From positions 4,218,037-4,282,036 of the forward strand of contig NC_066855.1 in NCBI RefSeq assembly GCF_001640805.2: a DNA stretch of 64,000 bases, in the 5' to 3' direction. Shown in pieces: positions 38,085 through 50,650 of this stretch. This DNA comes from Lates calcarifer (Eukaryota; Chordata; Actinopteri; Centropomidae). A program made the translations under genes and the position numbers. Position 1 is the stretch's first letter. Each line of letters starts with the position of its first letter. The notes below the pieces were generated by a model, which was given only the letters and a program-made list of their open reading frames with translations, had not been told where the DNA came from and searched no databases.

Positions 38085-40444
38085 ATGGAGTTCCTTTTGG
38101 GAAATCCTTACAGTACCCCGGTGGGGCACTGCATTGGTATGTAACTAGACATTTGGGTAACAACAATGCATGCAGCTAAATGTATGAGTCCTGGAAATGT
38201 ATCTGTTTTGTGCGTGCGCTAGTCATTGACGGTCTTGCTACCTTTAGCTTGCTAACGTCCCTGAATGAGTTGCCTACAGCTGGAGAGCTACCGTTAGCCG
38301 CCTAGTTAACTACTAGCTACGGTAACATCTGCTGTCATTATGCTAGCGTTACCGTTATCAAACTAAATGTCTGTTTTCTGCCACTATCATCTTAGGTCAG
38401 CGCTAAAAACATTAACGACAACAGTCACTTGTATCTGTAAGGTTGACTCATAGCTAGGTCAGCTAACTGTTAGCTAGCCACCAGTCATCGTCACACAATT
38501 AGACAGCTGTGTTTTACTGAAACGTCTTCATGGTTTTTTTTTTCTTAATCTCTTTAATCTCTGTACGTGTCTGGCAGAGAGAGCCACTGATGGCTCCCTG
38601 CAAAGTGAAGATTGGACCCTCAACATGGAAATATGTGACATCATTAATGAAACAGAGGATGGGTGAGTACCCAGGGAAAATCAATGAATATCCATATATG
38701 TTACTGATTAGCTGTCTTATTTGCTGTAGTTTAAATCTATCCTCCTGTGTTCCTGTTTCTGTGCTGTTTACATAATGCATTTCTGCAGCATGATAATGTC
38801 AGTCCTATATTTCCCTGTGTCATATTAAGAAAAGGAGCATGGCTCTGGCTGTATGCAAGGCCTCAGTGCTTATCTCAGTGCTCCATTAACCTTGTGCTGT
38901 ATGTTTAAGCTGGTGTGTGAAGTCCAGGTTTTGTTTGATTAGTAGGTCGTAAACTGGCTGAGGCGGGTCTAGCCAAGTGCAGTGTACTGTACATCAGCAG
39001 ACCATAAAAACAGGTCTGACTCTGCTTCTTTCTCGTCTCTGGGGAATGCAAGGGGTGTCACACGCCCACTACTGTGATGCAGATGTGATCTGTTAGACGT
39101 AGTCAAAGAATTCAAAAGTTAATTTTTTCTACCTCATAGTAGAGCAGTCACAGTGTATGCAGGGATTGTGAAAAGTCAAGGAATCATTGACATGTGGCTC
39201 GGCCTGGTAGTCAGTCTGTCAGTGCTGTTCAGAATACCCTCTTAAAGCCTTTGGCCATTAACGTCTTGGTAATTGTGTTTGTTCTGCTTGGCATGTCTTA
39301 TCGGTCCATTAAAGAGCTGTTGGCATGCTGTCCTTGTGTGTTTAATGTGTTCTTTTACTTTGTGTGTGTGTGCGTGCGCAGGCCCAAAGATGCCATTAGA
39401 GCAGTGAAGAAGAGGCTGAATGGCAACAGGAACTATAGAGAAGTGATGTTGGCTTTAACGGTGAGTTAAAGTGGGCAAGAGGAGGACAACCACACCTTGT
39501 TTACAAGTTATAGTACTAAAAATATTATTCATTTAGTCTAGTTGTCACTATCTGGTAAATAAGTCACAGGTGCTATAAAATATTACAGTGTTTATTCTTC
39601 TCATATATTATAATGTTATGTAAAACGAATCACTAAGGGAAATTTGATCATCTCACATACATAATTTGCATTCACAGGGAATTTGCTATCCAGTACATCA
39701 GTACCACTCTCTGTTTGGGTATTTCCATGTAACTGTTTTTCCTCTGCATCCATCAGGTCCTGGAAACATGTGTGAAGAACTGCGGCCATCGTTTCCACGC
39801 GTTAGTCACTAGCAGGGACTTTGTTGATGGCGTGCTTGTTAAAATCATCTCCCCTAAAAACAACCCGCCTACAATCGTTCAAGATAAAGTCCTCGCTCTG
39901 ATTCAGGTAAGATAACAGTGAAATTGCACGAACCTAGTGCAGATGTGTAGGCTTTTGTGTCATGCTTGCACAGTCAGTGTGTGTCAGTAATATTATTCCT
40001 ATGACAGATATTGAGTCTGTAAATTCTCTCATTTCTCACGCGTTTCTGATTGAGTCAGTCAGTGAGCAGCGACATGAGTTTTCTAGCGCAGGTGTTTTTT
40101 ACAGTATGTGTGGCAGTGCAGCAGTCCAGGAGGTGGCCTATCCTCCCCAGGCAGAGCCTCGGGTGAAGTACAGTGTCTCCAGGGCTTCACCCAGGTGCAG
40201 CTCCAGTTACCTGCTGCAGCTCGGGTGACCCTGCAAGGCTCATGTGGGCTGCTCTTATTTCCACCAGGGGAACCATGTGACCCCAGCTACAGTGTGGATC
40301 CAGGAGGGGAGCATGAAGTAGCTGTGAGAAAGCAGAGAGAATCTAATTGTTTCTTGTTTATCTCATCATTAGACAAACAAGTTTGAGACAAGAGGGTCAG
40401 CTGGGAAAATGGTGTGGGAACATTTTTTTTGTTGATCAGCACTC

Positions 40445-40508
<64 letters not shown>

Positions 40509-43500
40509 CTAGAGTATTGTTGACATTTCTTTTACCAAGATGTGTAATACCCAGTTGGGAAACAGACTGCGGTGGTTTTGTGCAGCACTCTTCATCTCCC
40601 AGGTGTTACTGTCTATACCTTGTACCTAGCTTATGTTGTTTTCAGACAGGGAACTGTTTAGATCGAACTAGCCTGCAGTAGAACAAGATGTCCCTCAAAG
40701 TCCTTGTGCACTTGTTTTTTGAAAGTGTGTCATGTGGTTGAGCTGTTGTAATGGCTCAGTCTAGCTTTAGCCAGCCCACTGCGGAGAGAGACAGAGGAGA
40801 GAGAGAGAGTAGCCAAGAGCTTTGTGGTTTGCTGACTGAATGTATTCAAGGCAGACAAACAGAAATGATCAGAGAACAGGCCTTGTTTACTATTCTGACA
40901 ACCGTTGCTGTGTTTGCTGTGTCAGCCCTTCCTTTACTCATTGTTTTTTTCTGTCTCTCTCTTTTTTTTTTTTCCTTAACTCTTTTCTTACTTTGCCCTC
41001 TCCAGGCATGGGCTGATGCATTCAGGAGCAGTCCAGACCTCACAGGGGTGGTGCAAATCTATGAGGAGCTAAAAAGGAAAGGCATCGAGTTCCCTATGTC
41101 AGACCTGGAGACCCTGTCACCTATACACACACCTCAGCGGGTAGGAGGCATCACATTAACACACTAAGCAGCTCAGCTCACATGTACAGAAGATTCTTTG
41201 CAAAGACTAAGCATTGTAAAATTCTTTTTTAACAAATCTGTCACGTTCTGTTATGTATATCATTGCTTTCTCTGTCGCCTTCAGACTGCATCTGCTCCAG
41301 AGGGCGACTCCACCCTACACAAGTACAGCACCACTACTCAGCCCACACCGCACGCTGTCCCACCAGCCTACAGTGACCCTCAAGTCCCCAACATTCATGC
41401 CTCTGGATCCATCAATCCTACACCCGAACAAGTACAGTCTCATTCCTGTAAACGCAATGAAACTGGACAGTTGCTTCAGATGTGTTCTCACCCCGTAACA
41501 AATTGCTGTTTCTTTACAAAAGGAGAGACGCCTGTGGTGCATATTCAGGTTTCTGCTTTGGTCAAAATGCACTTGTCAGAACAAACCAAACAAGATGATT
41601 GAACACTCCGGAGTTTGAACCAGCTGCTGTAAACATGCTTTGAGTGAAGATGTATTTTTCTCAACACAAAAATGCAGATATATGTTTTTTGTCAAATCAT
41701 AATTTTTCATTTTTAGTTGAATTAAAATGTGCTTAATTGAGCTTTCCACCTACCTCCTGGTGTAAAAGTACCCATGGTTGGGAATCACTAGTCAGGCAAT
41801 GCTATTGGCTACAAATCTGATTTGTTTAAAAGCAGACTTTCCTGTGATTATTTTATCTGTCATACCTGTGTCATACAGATTTGCCGGCTGCGCAGCGAGT
41901 TGGACATTGTTCGCGGAAACACTAAGGTGATGTCAGAGATGTTGACTGAGATGGTCCCAGGACAGGAGGATGCTTCAGACTATGAGCTACTACAGGCAAG
42001 AAACCACTTATTTGTGTCTGTCTGCGTGTCTACATCCTGAAGTGTGTGAATCATCAGATATAAAAGACTAAGTGTTTTTTGTTCGAACAGCCCTGAACAA
42101 ACCACTAAGAGAACTGTAACCTGAGACTATCATTGTGTGTTTGCATGCTCTTAGGAGCTGAACAGGACTTGCAGAGCCATGCAGCAGAGAATAGTGGAGC
42201 TCATCTCCTGTGTGTCCAATGAAGCTGTGACTGAGGAGCTACTGCACGTCAACGATGACCTCAACAACATTTTCTTACGTTATGAAAGGTTAGAAAACAA
42301 ACAACAAATGCAGGTGCAAACTCATTTTTACCCTGACGTGCATGTTTGCAGAGATTCAGTTAGGTAAACACATTTTTATTAATTTCTTTCATGTCGCCCT
42401 GTCTTTGCCTCAGGTATGAGAGGTTTAGGTCTGGGAGGTCTTCAGCTCAGAGTGTCAACAATGGGGTGAGTCAGCTGTTACCTCAGGTGGTGAAACGCCC
42501 AGTGTTTGCATTGCACTTAAAATCCCCTGGGTTACTTGAATCTTCTACCTGAATCTTCTGAGCTAATGTCTCCATGTCATGGTGTTTATTTTCTGCTCAT
42601 CTTTTCTCATTCTTTAATGTCCACACCTTTCCAGTGTCAGTAGTGTGTCCTTGCATGTTACATTACGAGTCAGGCTTTACAATGTCTTTCAAATATGTTT
42701 ATCTGTCAGTTACCTATCAGTGATTTATCAGATGTACATGCCTAATTAAACTGAAACCCAACAAAGACACACAGAACATGCATTTATTTTGATTGTAAAT
42801 GCAAAGCAAATATTTATTTTTTTGATTGATATGTTTTGAATAATCTGTTTTCCACCGTGACAAAAACAAACAGGGCAGGCCTGTTGCATTTAAGATCTGT
42901 CCAGCAGGGGGAAACATTGACTGTGATAGTGCAATGCAAAGAGAAGTCATTGCAACTGAGAGATGCACTTTATGTTATCCATGCCAGAATGAAATACAAT
43001 CAACAGTCCAGTCACAGCTTTGGGGAGGGCCTAGTGGCATGCTCCAGAAAGGCTGCTTTAGACCTGACAGCACTGTTGGAAGCTGAGTTTAGCTTCACAT
43101 CCAGCAGGTGCCTTCTCACTGTTAACCGTTTCCATTTGTCGAAGCTTTATTGACTCGACTGGATTGAGCACAGCTTTTGTCAACAACTGTGATTTAGTTC
43201 TTGCTTCCGTGAGTGACACATGCCTGCAGCCGCTAACAGTAGAGCCCCTCTTTGCTTCATACTTTGTGTCAGTTTCCCGTTGTTTCTGCCTCATTGCTGT
43301 ATTAACTATGTGTAACACTGGTTCACACTTTCGTAGATAGATGCCAAACACACCACCAGAAATATGATGAAAAGCATGAAGCAACATGATGCTCTTGGGA
43401 CATATTTGCCTCTCCATTGGGTTTCCAGTTAATTAGGCGCATGGTATATCCTCCATAGTTATCATGCCATTACATTGTGTCCCTGCACAGGCATGTTAAT

Positions 43501-46500
43501 GGTATTCACTGTCTCTTCCTTTCTGTTTTTTTTCTTTTTCTTCTGTTTCTGTGGCTAGCTGAGACAGGCAAGTATGAAAACATTGTCCCTTAATGACCAG
43601 TGTCACCCCACAGCAACTGTTGAAACATGGCTTAATAATATGGGCTCAGCTTCCACCAGTATCTCTCACCCCATATGGCATGTTTTGACTATGCAGCCCC
43701 CAACAGTCAATGATCCGATGAACCTGGAGGCAGTCGTGTTATGTTTGCATTATCTCAGACAGTCAGGGTTTGAGATTTGCAAAGTGATCTTGAGAGAGCA
43801 GCTCCTCCAGAGCCCAAAGATTCAGTCTTCCCTCCTCCTTCCCTGCTGTATGTCTACCTTCTTAAGGGGATTTATTTTGTCTTTATGGATAACTGACAAC
43901 AAATCAAAAAGAAATGTCAAATTTGTCTATTTCCTGAAAAACTAAATATGTCTTAAATGTAAAACAGTATTTTTGGAGCCCCTTAAGAAACAGTTTTTCC
44001 AGAAAGTTATTTAATTTCATGCTACCTTCAGTCACAGACATTTTCATGCTCTCCTGAGGCTAACCACCACAAGTTTTCCAAGATTGTATTTATCCTTATT
44101 ATGCACTATGCCTTTTTTTTATTTAGACCACAATTCTAATTTCTCTCTTTCTTTTGTCAAACACAGTCAAGGGACTGTATAATGTATAACCATGCCTTTC
44201 TTAGCCTCCCACAAAAGGATTTATTTTGCTTCTATGAGCCACCAAACCCGCATCCTTGTCTCTGCTCATACTCGAAACAAGAGCTACAGTGCGTCATCAC
44301 TCCTCCTCCACCAGGTCCTGAGTGAGGCTACAGAGGACAACCTCATAGACCTCGGCCCAGGCTCCCCGGCCGTGGTCAGCAACATGCCGAACGCAGCCCC
44401 AACCAGCCTGCCCCCCTCCATCACAGCCCCTGCAGGAAGACCCTCCTCCCCAGCCACCTTAGCCTCTCGCCTGGCTGGTCTTGGTATGCATCCCCTCCTT
44501 TTGACGCTACAAAAACTGCACTCTCCCTCTGATATAACATATTGTAATTAAGCAGTTGAAAAGGTTGCTTTGTTGCCTAACTAATGTCTCAGACTTTAAT
44601 TTACGTCACTAGATTAAAGGAACAGTTTCACGTTTTAGGAAGTACGTTTATTTAGATTTCTTGCTGATAATTAGATGAGATGGTTGATTCCACTTCCATG
44701 TCTGTGGGTTAACTATAGCTCAGCGTAGGTCTGGAAGTAGGGGAGGACCTCGCCTTGGTCTGGTCAAAGTTCAAAACCACACCTGGTCTTGTTATTACTG
44801 TGAGCTTGCTAGGCACCTCGCCCTGGGTGTTTCCGGCTCGTAATGCTCCATAAAACCACAACTTGTCATTATGTTTTGGTTTGTGTGTGGATTAACTAAA
44901 CAAGATACAATGTGGTTGTTAGTAGGTGTGTTTTGCATTGGCTTGGCTAGCTGTTTCCTCCCTGCTTCCAGTCCTCTCTAGCTCCACAGTAAATGCACAG
45001 ATATGAGCTGATTCTTGTCAAGAAACGAGTACACATAATTCAAAAAAAGTTAAAGTATTTGTTTAACTACTGCACCTGAACCGCTGCAGAATTTAAGCCC
45101 CAAATGACTCTGCACCTGACCTGTTGAATAACATCAGCATTTTTGTTGGTGAATATTTGACACAGTTGCAAAGCCACTGTAATAATTATGTCAAAAAATA
45201 TGTACAATTCAGTTTGCTCTGTTGTTTCTGCAATGGAATTCTGTTTTACACTGTTGGCTAACTTAACAATCAACTGTATTTCTCCCCTCCAGACATGGGT
45301 GCAGACAGTGTGAGCAGCACCCTGAGCGCTCTGTCCAGCTGTAAGCCTCCTCCTGCTCAGGACGACTTTGATGTGTTCGCTCAGACCAGAACTGGAGCGG
45401 TGCCTGAACCATGCAAGATGTAAGGATGCATAAGAGGCTTTTTGTAGTCTACATTCATTCTTAAGCATCTGAATGAACAGTTTGTGCAGTTTTAGCATAT
45501 GGAGTGCAAATTAAGTTTAGCTTTTCAAAATCCACTGTCATTTTTGGGGCTAAAACAAATTATTTTCATTATAAATCAACTTGTTGATTATTCTCTAGAA
45601 AATAATATTTATCACAGTTTCCCAGAGTCCACTGTTACGTGTATGTTTCTAGTCATATTTTCAGTTAGGAGGCAATAAGCAAAACAAGTTCCCAACACTG
45701 TAATAAAAGCCCATGTCTGTGTCTTGACTCAGTACCACTGCAGAAGACAGCCGTGCTGCTGGCAGCCTTCCTCCTACTCTGGATGTCGTACAGCCGACTG
45801 CAGGAGCGGTGAGTCTCAGTGACACAGGCTTATATGTCCAGTGTAACTTTGATTCAGTGTTTTCATAACCACTTAGAGAACATCTTAAGTATGTTTGTGT
45901 GTATGTGTGCTCTGTGACGGGCTGTGCCATCACGACGCAGACATCCTCTCACATGCTCGAACCGGTGCCGCTAGGATGCTACTAATCTAGTTAACAAATT
46001 GAAAAAGTTGAAACCCTGTGTTCCTAACTGACCCTGCAGCTGATATCCAGGCTGTATATCCATCCCTACTCTTTGTTTTTTGTTTGGTTTTTTAGCCACG
46101 TTCTCAGCCATTTTCCAGCACTTTTAGCTTTGATTAAAGGTGCTGTGGGTACATTTTTGCAATTGCTACATAGTCAACGTTAGCATTAATAGCAGTTTAC
46201 TTAACAAGAGCTTTAGCAAGAGGTTAGAATACACCCTCTAGCCAGTGCTTATTTCTTCATCCTCTCTGGTTATGTCATGTTATGCTGAGGACAGACTGGA
46301 TGCTACAGTGACTTGAAGTTAGCATGCTACTTTGGTTTATTTTAACGCTCATGTAAGAAAGGAAACGATTTAGATTAAAAAAACTTGTAAATGTGCTCTG
46401 TGCCTGCTCTACCAGCCACTGTGTCATAGTTATTTGTAAGGGGTTGTTTTCTCCATGATTAAAATCTACTTTTCTGTGTAATTATACATTAGACTGTAGA

Positions 46501-48080
46501 TTCAGCTCATAGTCACTGGATGAAGCAGTTAATTTCCTGTTGTGGCATCAGACACAGTGTTGCTTTCTGTATTCCTGCATGTGCAGACTTTGTTTTTGTG
46601 TGTCTGTGGATTCTCCCTTGTGTGTGTTACATGCCAAACCATCTGCGAACATTGATTTCCATTTCATTTCTTTTTATATTTTTTCCTCACAAAATACTTT
46701 CTTAAGTTGCATTTAAGTTAACACTGAAGTTTATTTAAGTCATATATTCTGTTGTGTTTGGGGTGGGGTTTTTTTGTTTTTGTTTTCCCTGGCCACCTGT
46801 GGCGCTCGTCATGCTGCCCCCTAGGGTGTCGGCGGCCAGTCCTCTGTCATGGATGACATAGAGGAGTGGCTGTGTACTGATGTGGTGAGCCCATCATGAT
46901 TTTTATTTCTGCCTGCAGTTCTCTCTCTTTCCTTTTTTTTCACTCTGTTGCATCCCTTTATCTCTTTGTTCAAGTGTTTTTTTAATAACAAAAGTAACAT
47001 AATTCTTATTACATTTCCTCACCCCGTGATCACATTTTAACATCGTAGTTCACCTTAAAGTTACTAACAGTGTGCTGTGGCAACAAACTGATCCAACTAT
47101 GAAAACATGTGAAATGAGCATAAGGTCTTGACTGCAAATATAGACAAGTGTCCATTATCACATTGTCTGTATCCATCAACCCTCAGCTCTGACAGTAAGC
47201 ATAAAGCTTCTTCTACTGAGAGAGATTTTTAATCATAACTTACATTTGTATAAAGCGCCGTAGCTTTAACCTAATTATTTTTATTGCCTAACCTTAACTG
47301 AATCGTAACCAATAGGTCTGGTTCACCTCCACTTATCCAGCAGCCAGATTTTTAATGTGATGCAAGGGAAGAAAGGGGTGTGTTTGTGGTCCAGAATAAG
47401 TGATTAGGCATCACAAGACTTCATGCTCATTTTACACAAATTTGTAAGGCTGTATTATTGAGTGGTAATATCCAGCTGTTATGGTTGGGAGACAGCTGGT
47501 TGATGTGTTTTGGTAATCATGTCTGGTATATGAATGGGCATCAATTGAAAGTGGTAATGGTGGTTAAGTGGTTTCTTGTATAATAATAAACTGGTGAATG
47601 TTAATTGGTAAAGGATGTACTTAGTGCTGTTGGGTGTGTGGGTTTGTCTAAGTTAGTGGTTTTGGGTACAGGATAAGAATTTTTCATGGTTTGTGGTGGT
47701 TTGCAGTGAAATAAGTTTGACTGTATTAACTCCCAGATGTGACATTGTCTTTTTTCCCCCAACAGAAAGGAGATGAAGGAGAGGAAGGTGTGACAAGTGA
47801 AGGTGGGACAACATAAATCTCCCTTTCTCAGTTTCCTCGTGGGTTTTTCGCTCCATTCTGACCACATTTCCTTTCTTATTCTCACTCTCTTACTTCTTTT
47901 TGTTTTATTTTTTTTGTTCCAATTCTTCAAGAGTTCGACAAGTTCCTCGAGGAGAGAGCCAAAGCTGCAGAGATGGCCCCTAGCCTACCGTCGCCCCCCA
48001 GTGGCGACCCTGGTGTGGCGCAGGGAACCCCCAGCCGCAAGAAGCCAGACAGGCCAGAGGACACTTTGTTTGCCATGTAG
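38085..48080 (+). CDS. tom1l2: TOM1-like protein 2, VHS/GAT endosomal adaptor
   Basis: Exons: 38085-38136, 38578-38662, 39382-39460, 39757-39906, 41006-41140, 41285-41431, 41879-41995, 42155-42288, 42414-42465, 44315-44483, 45293-45419, 45733-45808, 46825-46884, 47766-47802, 47932-48080. They give 522 residues in one frame. Residues 1 to about 155 are a VHS domain ([55 protein letters not shown]). About 216-310 is a GAT domain ([37 protein letters not shown]). [10 protein letters not shown] is a clathrin-box-like motif. The C-terminus ([30 protein letters not shown]) is the tail that in TOM1/TOM1L2 binds myosin VI. The protein sorts ubiquitinated cargo at endosomes with Tollip. Intron 7 uses a GC donor. 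Exon 12 diverges from human. It lies downstream of atpaf2 in the same direction. Confidence 0.97.
40449..40507. repeat. (CA)n microsatellite, tom1l2 intron 4
   Basis: About 29 CA units with one interruption ('caccacac' near 40474). Confidence 0.95.
41996..41997 (+). other. tom1l2: GC splice donor of tom1l2 intron 7 (GC-AG intron)
   Basis: Exon 7 ends TAT GAG CTA CTA CAG and is followed by GCAAGA. The next exon starts after 'ctcttag' with GAG CTG AAC AGG. The protein junction [13 protein letters not shown] matches the family without gap, so the donor is GC. The surrounding bases (CAG|GCAAG) are the consensus usual for GC-AG introns. Confidence 0.85.
44610..45050 (+). repeat. dispersed percomorph-type repeat, copy 5 (tom1l2 intron 10)
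   Basis: This is the longest copy. It opens with 'aaaggaacagtttcacgttt' and 'ttcttgctgataattagatg', then 'tgattccacttccatgtctg'. It later carries 'aaaaccacaacttgtcatta', 'tggctagctgtttcctccct' and 'gcttccagtcctctctagct'. The inner part is heavily diverged, and the last phrase looks inverted relative to the first. Confidence 0.6.
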
Positions 48081-50650
48081 ACCTTTCACCTTTGACCCTT
48101 GATTCCCCCCCGCCCTCTACAGGCCTAAGACCCGACCAGCTGAGCAGCATCACCCGAAGACAGACTGACCTGACACTAAAACACACCCACCTCCGTTTTC
48201 TGATTCACCGCGACACAGTTCACTTACACTACAGAGATTTGTACATGCTATGTGAAGAAAAAAAGGGAATTATTCACGCTCTACGTTAATTTCTCATTAG
48301 AAAAGGAAACCCAAACAAATGGGCTATTTTGATACGCCACCAGACGATGGATCTCACCCTCATGATGACCAGTATCAGAGGCAATGAGGCAGCCTGCTTA
48401 TTCCTTCTTCTCCCTCCGCCTGCTGTGGACTGCAGAGCTTCATGTTGCAGCTAATCCTGATAATAAGACGTAGAGTTTTATAAAAAAAAATAAGTAGGAA
48501 ATCCATTTCCTGGCCGAGCCCTCAAAGCATGCATTAGAGCCACTAAACTAAGTTTTTACAATTTAAAGAACCCCCAACCGAAATATCATGGTTGTTACTG
48601 CAGAAATTGCTGTTTAAAGGATATCATTTTGATGTTTGTATCAGTCCCTTTGCAAGTCAGTCTGAGTTGAATTGTAAATCTGTAAATGACAAATGTCAGG
48701 TTTATTAGTTGTGTGTATATTTAAGCTACAATATGTATGAAAGAGATGTTGATTTAATGTAGACTTTTTTGAAAAAGGTTTATGTTTGCAGCTGCTCTGA
48801 CAATAGGGATGTACCTCACTGGGGTCAGCTTTTCCACTAGAAAAGGGAATAGTATCATTAGGTCGATCATTTACAAACTAATCAGAGAGATGAAGAAGGG
48901 AATTTCGTTTTTGTAATTGGCATAAATGTGCACCATACGAACAAATGTGTCCTTATACCTTCCTCTAAATCCGTCTCCTCGTGTTGTAGATTTCTCTTTT
49001 ACAGATTGAACCGCAGTTGTTTGAAGTGTTGGTCACAACAGATTTATTGAGATTATCTTGCTGAGATTTTATTAGCCTAAAGCTGCTGTAGTTGGTCTTA
49101 CGTCCACCTGCTGAATAATATTATTTTTTTGTATGTAATTATCTGTACGCTGGATACAAAGATATTTTTGTGTCATTGAGTGCTTTGCCAGGGAGTGGTA
49201 ATGTTATTTAAAACAGAAATCCAGTCAGAGTTGCTGGTAGCTGAAGAGACACATGCTGTTATTGGTGTTTTTCTCATTCACTGTAGGTTTTAGCTCTTTT
49301 TTGAGTAGATGATACTGTATGTTTTCTGTTCGAAAATTCAGTTTAGAGGACCAAATCTGTGCTTTCTTCTGGATGTGGAAGGAAAATTCTGGATAACTGC
49401 TCATTACATAGTCCGGTTCTCTCTTTAACCCAGAACTCAGAGCTTTCTATCCAGAGATATAACGAGTTCAGTATCACACTACAAAAGCTGTTTGCACATT
49501 TTTTTTTGTGCATTTTTCCTTTATTTCTTTGACAACTTAAAAGGCCTGACCTTTCAACACGACATTTGTTTTCAGAAATGAGCTTGCTGCAGACCGAGCG
49601 CTACAAATGAGACATTTTACTCTTTTCACAATAATAAATGCAACATGTTACACAATCACAACAAGCTTAAAACAAGCGTGCACTTTGACAGTCGCGTTAC
49701 CTTTCAACTTGTACTGTAAATCAGCTAACACTTAACCAGATGTAAGTAATGAGTAACATCTGGAAACAGAAATAATTTATTCAGCACTATTTTTTTTTTT
49801 TCAGATCAGTATTTTAAATCATTTAATTGTAGAAAAGGCAAATGGGAAACTGAAATGCTTATGGAGAGTGTGAGAAATTGTCATAATGATGTGTCTTTTA
49901 GTGTTTTTGGTTTTTATACATCGCTGCTGGCTAATGTATCTTCTTTGTCATGCTCATTGGTTTAGTGGGTATTCCTGTTGGTTGAATATGCCCATACAGT
50001 AAACATGTGTACATGGTTTAAAGGGGCAGATCATCACTGATTTGTAGCTGTAAGAGAATCACACCAGTCATCCCATTTATCTCATGATCTTAACATATTT
50101 TTAATCAGTTCACTTGTGATCTTACGGGCAGACTGGCAGAAGACAAAAACAGACCTACTTACCTGGGACTCTTTCGACAAAGCATCAACATTGCACATTT
50201 TTGAAAGGGAAACTTCCTTTCTCCTTCTGTTTTCTTGTTTTAGTGTAAAACGTGTGTGTGTGTGAGTGTGTGTGTGTGTGTGAGCTGTTCTGTAATGCAG
50301 AAACATTTTATCTTAGTTGGGAAAAAAAAGAGAATCCTCCAAGTGTGTGTTTTTAAAGAAAATGTGTTGTCACTATCCTGTTTGATACCGCCCTGGTTTA
50401 TTTCAGTGTGAGCTCTGTCAGTGATTTGTAACTGAATCTCAGCCTGCTGATAACTTTGCCAGAGAGTCATCTCAGACCTGTTTTGCAGAGGAACAATGCG
50501 TTTCTTTGTATGTCACTGGATAATATAAAAAGAGATGCTGATAAGGGAGGCTATGCTGTGTGACTGCTACTTTCCTGAGTTGCCTCATCTCTCATTTCTC
50601 TTTGTGTTGTTTGACTTATGCATGAACTCTAATAAAACATTAGCAGCGTG
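48081..50650 (+). other. tom1l2: tom1l2 3' UTR
   Basis: There is no new gene between the tom1l2 stop and the first strong AATAAA at 50631, so this about 2.55-kb stretch is most simply a long 3' UTR. It is AT-rich, with poly-T runs and a GT microsatellite near 50250-50281. Antisense short frames here are low-complexity artefacts. Confidence 0.55.
50631..50636 (+). terminator. tom1l2: tom1l2 poly(A) signal
   Basis: A canonical AATAAA followed about 20 bp later by GT-rich sequence ('agcgtgtgatcagcactctt'). It fits a cleavage site near 50655. Confidence 0.6.
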
